A stretch of 5,427 bases of DNA from Alphaproteobacteria bacterium (lineage in GTDB: Bacteria > Pseudomonadota > Alphaproteobacteria > Thalassobaculales > Thalassobaculaceae). The stretch lies in assembly GCA_028822575.1 (NCBI GenBank), contig JAPKDN010000246.1, positions 1-5,427 of the forward strand, given 5' to 3'. Under the pieces are notes generated by a model. It ran no database searches, had not been told where the DNA came from, and was given only the letters and a program-made list of their open reading frames with translations. Shown piece by piece: positions 1-5,427 of this stretch; position 1 is the first letter of the stretch; each line of letters begins with the position of its first letter. A program made the position numbers and the translations under genes.

Positions 1-41
1 ATTATAACATCTGGACATTGCTACTGTAGGCCAATACCGCG

Positions 42-67
42 TTAAATTACGATAGCGCTTAATTTAA
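42..67. repeat. AT-only inverted repeat, 8-bp arms
   Basis: TTAAATTA (42-49) is exactly complementary to TAATTTAA (60-67) across a 10-base spacer that contains the palindrome AGCGCT. The arms have no G or C, so a hairpin would be weak. It could be part of the transcription-end region of the minus-strand gene, or chance in AT-rich DNA. Confidence 0.35.
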
Positions 68-84
68 GTAAAAATCTAACGACC

Positions 85-103
85 ATTACTATTTTTTAGT
101 AAT
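85..103 (-). terminator. Possible weak terminator hairpin after the GGT-family gene
   Basis: ATTACTA (85-91) and TAGTAAT (97-103) are perfect complements around a run of five T (five A on the minus strand). The repeat lies 2 bases past the stop codon of the minus-strand gene. The stem has only one G-C pair, and the minus strand has no T-run directly after it; the first T-run comes about 10 bases later. As a rho-independent terminator it is therefore poor, and it may only be a 3'-end structure. Confidence 0.25.
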
Positions 104-105
104 CC

Positions 106-1989
106 TCATCGCCCAGCGGCATAACTTTGCGTGTTTCGGGCAGATGCTGACGCCTTTAACAAGTCGTGATCTTGGGCAACTACACACATTCGCCCTTGGG
201 ACCAGGGGTCTCCGACGGACACATCATGGCCGCGGCTACGAAGTGCCGAGACAACCAATTCAGAAAACCGTCCTTCAACCATAAGCGACCTCAAGGACGC
301 CCGTTTGGGATAGAATGACGCCGGAAAATGTGTGGTACTGAAGGTCGGCGCATCGACAGCCTCTTGCAGGTTTTGCCCGTGATGCACGTGGTGCAGGAAA
401 AATTGCAGCGCCCATTGGTCTTGGAAATCCGCACCTGGTGTTCCAAACGCCATATAAGGTTTGCCGTCACGTGTCGCAAAACCTGGGCTGAGGGTTGTCC
501 GCGGGCGCTTACCAGGCGCCACCACACCCGGTGTTCCTTCCTCCAATGTGAATATCTGCCCCCTGTTGGATAGCGCGAACCCCAAATTAGGAATGGTCGG
601 TGAGCTACGCATCCATCCACCACTCGGCGTGATCGAGACCAAATTACCAAACCGGTCGGCGACATCCAGATGGACGGTATCACCTGTCGCAATCGAAACT
701 TCGGATGCCGAATTGCTAAGCTCCATCGCGTGGCCATCGTCAGACACGAGCATCCTCCGCCCGTCTTCCAATCCATAAACGACAGGTCCGCCGAACCCTT
801 CAATTGAGCCTGGCCGAATTTGATCAGATGCTGATTCCATGACCAGTTCACGCCGGGCATCATTATAAGTCGCGGACAAGAGCTTCTCCATCGGCACGTC
901 GACAAAATTGGGATCGCCGTAAAACTTCTCCCGATCCGCAAAAGCGAGCTTCGTGCACTCTGTCACATAGTGGACAAACGCCTCTCCATTGGGATCCATC
1001 CCACCAAGGTCAAATCCTTTTAGCAAGGCCAATTGTTGCAAAAAAACAGGGCCTTGGCTCCAGGATCCGCATTTGAATACCGAGTAATTTTCGTAATCAA
1101 TGGAGAGCGGGGCTTCGACACCGGGCGACCAACTCGCTAGATCTTCACCGGATAGGAAGCCACTATGGGGGCGACCGGATGTATCGAGGAATTCATTATC
1201 ACGGCAAAACCCGTCAATACTTTCCGCGACGAAACCCTTATAAAACGCATCGCGCGCTGCCTCGATTTGACGTTCTCGGTCGCCGCCAACAGCTTCCGCT
1301 TCCCGTAAAATTCTCTCGAACGTATCCGCCAGCACGGGGTTGCGAAACAATTGGTCGGGTTTAGGCACATCCCCATTTGGACAATACACCGCCGCAGAAC
1401 TCGGCCAATGCTCAACGAATAGGTCTTTCAACGCCTCAATCGTCGCCACCACCCGCGCGCCAATCGGATAGCCGTTGCGGGCATGGCCGATCGCGGGTTC
1501 CAACACATCACGGACACTCATCGTTCCCCAATCGCGCAGCAGCAGCATGAAAGCGCCAAACGCCCCCGGCACGACGAGCGGCAACAGGCCCGCACCTGGC
1601 ACAATATCCAGGCCAAGATGTCGATAAGCATCGACCGTAGCCTTCGCCGGCGCCACGCCTTGACCGCAAATCACCTTCACGTCATCCGACTTTGCATCGT
1701 AGAGAATGATCGGCGCATCACCCCCGGGACCGGCCATGCTTGGCTCCACGACTTGCAGGGTCAGCGCTGTCGCAACAGCAGCGTCAAAGGCATTACCACC
1801 CTTCTCCAAGACACTCATTCCCGCGGCCGTGCCGAGCCAATGAGTCGACGCGACCATACCAAAGATACCCTTCAATTCCGGGCGCGTCGTAAATGGCGGC
1901 TCTCCTGGGAGGACCTTACTGGGTGGTGTGGCACTGCCGCGAAATAAGTATTCGATGTCTTTCGGTGTCATATCCCAAACTCTGCTCAC
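106..1989 (-). CDS. Gamma-glutamyltransferase-family N-terminal nucleophile hydrolase
   Basis: This family consists of proenzymes that cleave themselves; the Thr exposed at the new N-terminus then hydrolyses or transfers gamma-glutamyl or related acyl-amide groups. The start of the fold is visible at residues 43-93 (FGMVAS, EKGGNAFDAAVA, GPGGDAP). The probable cleavage site is Asp437/Thr438 in GDTVHLD, giving a large chain of about 437 residues and a small chain of about 190. RPRTTLSP (495-502) matches the conserved double-Ser/Thr site. Against E. coli GGT as I remember it, the substrate-binding Arg is replaced by Gln110, the binding Asp by Gln478, and the second oxyanion-loop Gly by Ala520, so true glutathione hydrolysis is doubtful and another acylase activity is likely. 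At 627 residues it is longer than typical GGTs, with an N-terminal extension of about 40 residues. No signal peptide or membrane segment is seen, so it is probably cytoplasmic. The frame begins with GTG at 1987-1989, which has no clear ribosome site. ATG at 1969-1971 (codon 7), with AGAG 8 bases upstream, is an equally plausible start giving 621 residues. Confidence 0.93.
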   Translation of the reverse strand: MSRVWDMTPKDIEYLFRGSATPPSKVLPGEPPFTTRPELKGIFGMVASTHWLGTAAGMSVLEKGGNAFDAAVATALTLQVVEPSMAGPGGDAPIILYDAKSDDVKVICGQGVAPAKATVDAYRHLGLDIVPGAGLLPLVVPGAFGAFMLLLRDWGTMSVRDVLEPAIGHARNGYPIGARVVATIEALKDLFVEHWPSSAAVYCPNGDVPKPDQLFRNPVLADTFERILREAEAVGGDRERQIEAARDAFYKGFVAESIDGFCRDNEFLDTSGRPHSGFLSGEDLASWSPGVEAPLSIDYENYSVFKCGSWSQGPVFLQQLALLKGFDLGGMDPNGEAFVHYVTECTKLAFADREKFYGDPNFVDVPMEKLLSATYNDARRELVMESASDQIRPGSIEGFGGPVVYGLEDGRRMLVSDDGHAMELSNSASEVSIATGDTVHLDVADRFGNLVSITPSGGWMRSSPTIPNLGFALSNRGQIFTLEEGTPGVVAPGKRPRTTLSPGFATRDGKPYMAFGTPGADFQDQWALQFFLHHVHHGQNLQEAVDAPTFSTTHFPASFYPKRASLRSLMVEGRFSELVVSALRSRGHDVSVGDPWSQGRMCVVAQDHDLLKASASARNTQSYAAGR

Positions 1990-2003
1990 AAATGCTTAAA
2001 AGT

Positions 2004-2013
2004 CATCTAGATG
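2004..2013. promoter_or_regulatory. 10-bp palindrome CATCTAGATG, possible operator
   Basis: A perfect 10-bp palindrome lies 14 bases upstream of the GTG start of the GGT-family gene and just downstream of its proposed -10 box. The position suits a repressor site, but one short palindrome can arise by chance and no regulator gene is in the window. Confidence 0.25.
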
Positions 2014-2020
2014 TTCAAGC

Positions 2021-2049
2021 TCTATCGTATCGATCCTGCTCGCCGTCAA
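2021..2049 (-). promoter_or_regulatory. Candidate sigma-70 promoter of the GGT-family gene
   Basis: On the minus strand, TTGACG (2044-2049) matches the -35 consensus at five of six bases. After a 17-base spacer comes GATAGA (2021-2026), a poor -10 with three of six matches. Transcription would begin near 2014, about 25 bases before the GTG start. The -35 and spacing are good; the -10 is weak. Confidence 0.3.
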
Positions 2050-2324
2050 CAATATTACCGGCACGCACAGTCCGATAAAGATCAAAAATAATATGCCATG
2101 GACACTCGATCTCACCACCTAGAGAACACAAATACAGCTCTTCACGACCTTATACCGCCACCACCCTCTAGCCAGGGCAAGCACCTCACGGTGATTACCG
2201 AACCGCGGCGCAAAGGGGACGAGCAGGGATACCAAACGCACGGAAAACGGATTGCCGCTCAACGAAAAAATTCGCCTGGAAATAAAAATTCCACACAGAA
2301 CCAGCCCGGTTAAGTCTCTGTTAT

Positions 2325-2352
2325 AAAAAGATTAATGCAGGACATTCCTGCA
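2325..2352 (-). terminator. Probable rho-independent terminator of the acyl-CoA dehydrogenase gene
   Basis: TGCAGGA (2336-2342) and TCCTGCA (2346-2352) form a perfect 7-bp stem with a 3-base loop. Read on the minus strand, the stem is followed by TTAATCTTTTT, a T-rich tail ending near 2325. It lies about 70 bases past the dehydrogenase stop codon. On the plus strand the same stem is followed by AAAATTTTT, so it might work in both directions, but no plus-strand gene ends here. The stem is short, hence the moderate confidence. Confidence 0.5.
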
Positions 2353-2424
2353 AAATTTTTAAAAATCACCATCCCATACCTAGCGGTGTAGGGGGTTTTA
2401 TCATCAAAATTTTGGGACCTGCAC

Positions 2425-3630
2425 TCAAAGCCCTAAGACATGTTTCGCCAAAATACTCCGCTGCACTTCACTTGACCCCGCATAGATTGTTGCCGCGCGT
2501 TGATTGTAGTATTTCGATGTTGCAACAAGGCCATATTCCGGCGCGATTGGCTCAACATTGTTGCCCGGTACAAAGGCTTCCGGCTGATACGGATTCGCAT
2601 AGTAGCCGAGGGCGTTCATAGTCATCTCCAACGTCTCCTGCAGAAGTTCCGAGCCCCGCAGTTTGAAGATGGAAGACGATGCGCCCGGATTTTGCCCTTG
2701 GCTCAAAGCGCTCATGACGCGTTTTTCTATGATCTCAGAGGCTTGCACGCCAATTTCTAACTTCGCTAATCGGGTCTTGAATGCAGGATCATCTATCAAT
2801 CTGCTACCATTGCCGCCCGCTTCCTTCTGGCTCATCTCCTTGAGCTTCAGCAACGCAGCCTTCACACGCGGTGAATAAGCAATGCCGCCGCGTTCGAACT
2901 CCAGCAGATACTTCGCAACAGTCCAACCCTGGTTCTCATCACCGATACGATTTGCTTGCGGTACCCGCACGTTATCGAAGAAGACCTGATTGAGTTCGTG
3001 ATCGCCCGCAAAGGTCAGGATCGGCTTGATAGTAATGCCCGGCAGGTCCATATCGAACAGCAGGAAGCTGATACCTTGCTGCGGCTTACCTTCGGTGGAA
3101 GTTCGGACCAGGCAAAAAATCTTATCGGCATTATGTGCACCGGTCGTCCAAATCTTTGATCCGTTAATGACGTAATCATCGCCGTCCACCACCGCGCGCG
3201 TTTGCAGCGAAGCAAGGTCTGAGCCAGAACCAGGTTCAGAATAGCCCTGACACCACGCGAACTCATCATTCAAAATACTCGGCAGCACGCTCGCCTTTTG
3301 TTCTTCCGTGCCGAACTTCATGACCACCGGGCCAACCATGCGGATGCCCATGTTGTTGATCGACGGAGTCCCAACCATCTCTGATTCAAACTCATAGATA
3401 TATTTTTTGACCACACCCCAACCGGGACCGCCAAATTCTGCCGGCCACGGATGACAAAGCCAGCCTTTCTTCGCGAGAATTTTCGCCCATCGGCGCGCCG
3501 GCACCACTGGACTACGCACCGCCGGAGTGAGGCGGGCACCCTCGAGAATTTCTTCACTCAAATTCTCGCGGAGAAATGCGCGCACCTCGTCTTGAAACGT
3601 GAGATCCTCGGCGCTGAGATTTAAATCCAT
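2425..3630 (-). CDS. Acyl-CoA dehydrogenase, PimC-like large-subunit type
   Basis: An FAD enzyme that introduces an alpha,beta double bond into an acyl-CoA and passes electrons to electron-transfer flavoprotein. All three family domains are present in 401 residues, a usual length: helical N-domain (about 1-120), beta middle domain with the WCQGYSEPGSGSDL signature (126-139) and KIWTTGAHNAD (159-169), and helical C-domain ending in IYAGSSEVQRSILAKHVLGL (382-401). The position that is the catalytic Glu in medium-chain enzymes is Ala384. Glu246 in FERGG lies where isovaleryl- and long-chain-type enzymes carry their base and is the likely catalyst. The middle domain and the C-terminus (YQPEAF..PIAPEY) resemble pimeloyl-CoA dehydrogenase large subunits and actinobacterial steroid-side-chain FadE proteins, from memory. 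Such proteins often pair with a small subunit, but none is in the window. The ATG start is supported by a good ribosome site. Substrate is unknown; a dicarboxylyl-, branched or ring-derived acyl-CoA is possible. Confidence 0.93.
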   Translation of the reverse strand: MDLNLSAEDLTFQDEVRAFLRENLSEEILEGARLTPAVRSPVVPARRWAKILAKKGWLCHPWPAEFGGPGWGVVKKYIYEFESEMVGTPSINNMGIRMVGPVVMKFGTEEQKASVLPSILNDEFAWCQGYSEPGSGSDLASLQTRAVVDGDDYVINGSKIWTTGAHNADKIFCLVRTSTEGKPQQGISFLLFDMDLPGITIKPILTFAGDHELNQVFFDNVRVPQANRIGDENQGWTVAKYLLEFERGGIAYSPRVKAALLKLKEMSQKEAGGNGSRLIDDPAFKTRLAKLEIGVQASEIIEKRVMSALSQGQNPGASSSIFKLRGSELLQETLEMTMNALGYYANPYQPEAFVPGNNVEPIAPEYGLVATSKYYNQRAATIYAGSSEVQRSILAKHVLGL

Positions 3631-3636
3631 CCTCGT

Positions 3637-3641
3637 TCCTT
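3637..3641 (-). promoter_or_regulatory. Ribosome binding site of the acyl-CoA dehydrogenase
   Basis: Minus-strand AAGGA lies 6 bases before the ATG at 3628-3630. This is the clearest Shine-Dalgarno sequence in the window and fixes the start of the dehydrogenase. Confidence 0.7.
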
Positions 3642-3665
3642 AAATAAACTGTCGTTACATCTGAA

Positions 3666-3674
3666 AATATAGCA
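3666..3674 (-). promoter_or_regulatory. Candidate extended -10 promoter of the acyl-CoA dehydrogenase
   Basis: Read on the minus strand, TGC followed by TATATT gives the extended -10 pattern TGnTATAAT with one mismatch. No good -35 lies 17 bases upstream, which extended -10 promoters can tolerate. Transcription would start near 3659, leaving a leader of about 30 bases that includes the AAGGA ribosome site. Confidence 0.35.
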
Positions 3675-3689
3675 CCTCTGCGGATAGGC

Positions 3690-3697
3690 GCCATGGC
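3690..3697. promoter_or_regulatory. 8-bp palindrome GCCATGGC in the divergent promoter region
   Basis: A perfect 8-bp palindrome lies at the -35 position relative to the dehydrogenase's proposed -10 box and about 45 bases upstream of the proposed monooxygenase -35. An activator or repressor acting on both divergent genes could bind here, but the match is short and may be chance. Confidence 0.2.
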
Positions 3698-3742
3698 ACG
3701 TATCGCCACTACACCAAAGAATACATCCATGAAAATCAAGAA

Positions 3743-3769
3743 TTGTGATCTATGTAAAGTATCTATAAA
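3743..3769 (+). promoter_or_regulatory. Candidate promoter of the flavin monooxygenase gene
   Basis: TTGTGA (3743-3748) resembles a -35 box and TATAAA (3764-3769) a -10 box, with a 15-base spacer that is shorter than the ideal 17. Transcription would begin near 3776, giving a leader of about 20 bases before ATG 3797. Confidence 0.3.
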
Positions 3770-3796
3770 GCCAAATCCCACACGAGACCCTCCACC

Positions 3797-5427
3797 ATGA
3801 ACGACATTGATCCAGGTATCTTAAACCTTGAGGACATCTCAGTCCGCTCCGCCATCGCAAGCTGGTTGAGCGCTTTTGAAGACGCGCTTAGCAATACGGA
3901 TAAGGCGGCACTGGCCAGCCTGTTCGAGGATGACAGCCATTGGCGCGATCTTGTCGCCTTCACTTGGCATCTCAGCCCATACGCAGGTGCTGCAGATATC
4001 GCCGTCGGGCTGACCAACGCGCAAGGGTCGATCAAGGCAAGCGGCTTCACCATCGATCCGAACCGAACACCACCGCGACGAGCCAAGCGGCTCGGCAGAG
4101 ATGTCATCGAAGCTTTCTTCGTGTTCGAAACCGAGCTTGGCCGCGGCAATGGTGTAGTCCGGTTACTTGATGACACCAATGCGCGGGCGTGGAATTTTCT
4201 CACCACACTTGAAGAACTAAAAGGCCACGAGGAGCATCTCGGCCCGCGCCGGCCGTCAGGCGAGGCCTACTCCCGAAACTTTGGGGGTGAGAATTGGCTC
4301 GACCAACGGACCCACAGTCAAGCATATGAGGACCGGGAACCAACTGTGTTAGTCGTCGGCGGTGGGCAAGCGGGCCTCGGCATCGCCGCGCGGCTCGGAC
4401 AACTCGATATCGATACCTTGGTCGTCGACCGCCTTCCCCGCATCGGCGATTGCTGGCGTCTGCGTTATCATTCACTAGCGCTGCACAACGAAATACACGC
4501 CAATCATCTGCCCTATATGCCATTCCCACAGAATTGGCCAAAATACATCCCAAAAGACATGTTGGGCAATTGGTTTGAATTTTATGCCGATGCCATGTCC
4601 ATAAATTTTTGGACCAGCACCGAATTTATCCATGGTGCGTATAACGATAAAACAAAGCACTGGAGCGCGACGGTGCGCCGGTCCAACGGCATCGAGAGAA
4701 CCTTAAGTCCCCGTCATGTGATCTTTGCGAACGGCGTCAGTGGCATTCCGAAAGTGCCCAACCTCCCAGGCCTGGAGGAGTTCAAGGGCGATGTCTTGCA
4801 TTCACACAGCTTTACCGATGGCTCCGGCTGGCACGGCAAAAAGGCCTTGGTGTTAGGCACGGGCAACAGCGGACACGATGTAGCACAAGACCTGCACAGC
4901 CATGGCGTCGAGACGACCATCATCCAGCGCGGCTCCGGCACTGTCGTCAGCATTGATCCCAGTGCCAAGATGAATTACGCGATGTATGAAGAAGGCCCGC
5001 CGCTCGAGGATTGCGACTTTCTCGCCAGCATGGCGACTTACCCACTCGTTGTCCTCGGATACCAGCTCGCTGTCCAACGCATGGTCGAACTTGACAAGGA
5101 TATAATCGAGGGACTTAAGGCCAAAGGGTTCAAATATGATATCGGCCATGACAAGACTGGCCATCAGATGAAATACCGGCGACGCGGTGGCGGTTACTAC
5201 CTGGACGCCGGATGTTCGGGCCTGATCATCGACGGTGAAATCGGTTTAATGCAATTCGACACTATCGAGACCTTCGTGAAAGACGGTGTGTTGTTGAAGG
5301 ATGGCACAGTCGTGCCCGCAGATCTATTCGTACTGGCAACCGGCTACTATGCTCAGCAGGAATTGGTTCGCCGCCTACTGGGGGATGAGATTGCCGAACG
5401 CGTCGGTGAAATTTGGGGTATCGATGC
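3797..5427 (+). CDS. Flavin-containing monooxygenase-like protein with N-terminal NTF2/SnoaL-like domain (3' end cut by window)
   Basis: The frame stays open from ATG 3797 to the window edge: 543 residues and no stop. Residues about 15-145 look like an NTF2/SnoaL-like domain (FEDDSHWRDLVAFTWHLSPY at 43-62). The remainder is a two-dinucleotide-domain flavoprotein: FAD site VVGGGQAGLG (186-195) with ribose-binding Asp211, GDCWR (217-221), the FMO fingerprint FxGxxxHxxxF at 329-339 (FKGDVLHSHSF), NADPH site LGTGNSG (353-359), RGGGYYLDAG (463-472) and LATGY (513-517). Family knowledge: such enzymes use NADPH and O2 to oxygenate N, S or carbonyl-type substrates. The fingerprint lacks the Trp-Pro/Asp ending of Baeyer-Villiger enzymes, so an FMO/YUCCA-like type fits better. 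Homologues of this architecture run about 600 residues from memory, so perhaps 50-60 are missing. An in-frame TAA at 3755 and no other ATG between make 3797 the best start, although the ribosome site is weak (GAGA, 9 bases upstream). It is transcribed away from the acyl-CoA dehydrogenase. Substrate unknown. Confidence 0.92.
   Translation, partial: MNDIDPGILNLEDISVRSAIASWLSAFEDALSNTDKAALASLFEDDSHWRDLVAFTWHLSPYAGAADIAVGLTNAQGSIKASGFTIDPNRTPPRRAKRLGRDVIEAFFVFETELGRGNGVVRLLDDTNARAWNFLTTLEELKGHEEHLGPRRPSGEAYSRNFGGENWLDQRTHSQAYEDREPTVLVVGGGQAGLGIAARLGQLDIDTLVVDRLPRIGDCWRLRYHSLALHNEIHANHLPYMPFPQNWPKYIPKDMLGNWFEFYADAMSINFWTSTEFIHGAYNDKTKHWSATVRRSNGIERTLSPRHVIFANGVSGIPKVPNLPGLEEFKGDVLHSHSFTDGSGWHGKKALVLGTGNSGHDVAQDLHSHGVETTIIQRGSGTVVSIDPSAKMNYAMYEEGPPLEDCDFLASMATYPLVVLGYQLAVQRMVELDKDIIEGLKAKGFKYDIGHDKTGHQMKYRRRGGGYYLDAGCSGLIIDGEIGLMQFDTIETFVKDGVLLKDGTVVPADLFVLATGYYAQQELVRRLLGDEIAERVGEIWGID

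Larger units (their letters stand above)
1..105. other. AT-rich intergenic DNA downstream of the GGT-family gene
   Basis: No gene is visible here. The stretch is much richer in A+T than the adjacent coding sequence and holds two perfect inverted repeats (listed separately) just past the stop codon of the minus-strand GGT-family gene. Nothing else is supported. Confidence 0.6.
1990..2424. other. 435-base intergenic region without a convincing gene
   Basis: This gap separates two genes on the minus strand. The part nearest the GGT-family gene holds a promoter candidate and a palindrome. The part nearest the acyl-CoA dehydrogenase holds a hairpin with a T-rich tail and several short A/T palindromes (CAAAATTTTG at 2405-2414, TTTTTAAAAA at 2356-2365). 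The middle, about 2100-2320, is more GC-rich. Its only ATG-initiated frame of note encodes 71 residues of low-complexity, polar composition with no ribosome site, which I do not accept as a gene. I see no tRNA or small-RNA structure. Confidence 0.6.

Noticed and set aside
291..941. Minus-strand 216-residue frame overlapping the GGT-family gene
   Set aside because: It is an out-of-frame shadow of the GGT small-subunit coding region, rich in Arg, Trp and Cys, with no independent start signal.
1483..1947. Plus-strand 154-residue frame inside the GGT-family gene
   Set aside because: It is antisense to strongly conserved GGT motifs, with His/Arg-rich shadow composition and no domain.
2189..2200. 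Small inverted repeat CGGT-GATT-ACCG
   Set aside because: The stem is only 4 bp, with no tail and no useful position. This is expected by chance.
2098..2313. Plus-strand 71-residue frame in the intergenic gap
   Set aside because: It has no ribosome site, a polar low-complexity composition (PPPPSS, many Lys/Asn/Gln/His) and no recognisable domain. It looks like chance.
2190..2330. Minus-strand open stretch of about 40 codons (containing FFVERQSVFRAFGIPARPL)
   Set aside because: It has no ATG start and no family resemblance, and it is bounded by stops at chance spacing. I could not support it as a gene remnant.
3763..4206. Minus-strand 147-residue frame under the monooxygenase N-terminus
   Set aside because: It is the complement of the NTF2-like coding region; its Ser/Ala/Leu-rich translation has no recognisable domain, while the plus-strand frame is clearly protein-like.
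4853..5164. Minus-strand 103-residue frame under the monooxygenase
   Set aside because: It is antisense to the FMO NADPH-binding region. The plus-strand reading carries the conserved motifs.
1..5427. A novel defence, mobile or multi-gene system
   Set aside because: All three genes belong to recognisable metabolic enzyme families, and there are no repeats, integrases, toxin-antitoxin pairs or direct-repeat borders to support such a system.

Overview
The window is ordinary bacterial chromosome of about 50-55% G+C by eye. Coding regions are moderately GC-rich and the gaps are clearly AT-rich. It holds three long protein genes and no RNA gene, mobile element, CRISPR array or recognisable genomic island. 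The families present (a gamma-glutamyltransferase-like acylase, a PimC-like acyl-CoA dehydrogenase, and a flavin monooxygenase with an N-terminal NTF2/SnoaL-like domain) are typical of metabolically versatile Proteobacteria. An alphaproteobacterium, possibly marine or soil, is my best guess, but nothing in the window fixes the taxon.

Layout: positions 1-105 are AT-rich non-coding DNA with two inverted repeats, lying beyond the 3' end of the first gene. Positions 106-1989 (minus) encode a GGT-family N-terminal nucleophile hydrolase. Positions 1990-2424 are a 435-base gap with no convincing gene. It holds the GGT promoter candidate, a 10-bp palindrome and a probable terminator for the next gene. 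Positions 2425-3630 (minus) encode an acyl-CoA dehydrogenase. Positions 3631-3796 form a short divergent promoter region. Positions 3797-5427 (plus) encode a flavin-dependent monooxygenase-like protein that has no stop codon before the window edge, so its C-terminus is missing.

The two minus-strand genes are probably separate transcription units, because a hairpin with a T-rich tail lies between them. The acyl-CoA dehydrogenase and the monooxygenase are divergently transcribed from a 166-base region and could share regulation. Together the genes look like peripheral catabolism: amide or gamma-glutamyl hydrolysis, acyl-CoA alpha,beta-dehydrogenation, and NADPH/FAD-dependent oxygenation. No shared substrate can be read from the sequence, and I found no convincing evidence for a novel multi-gene system. 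The most useful second looks are active-site deviations in the GGT homologue, the catalytic-base position and missing partner of the dehydrogenase, and the fused domain architecture of the monooxygenase.
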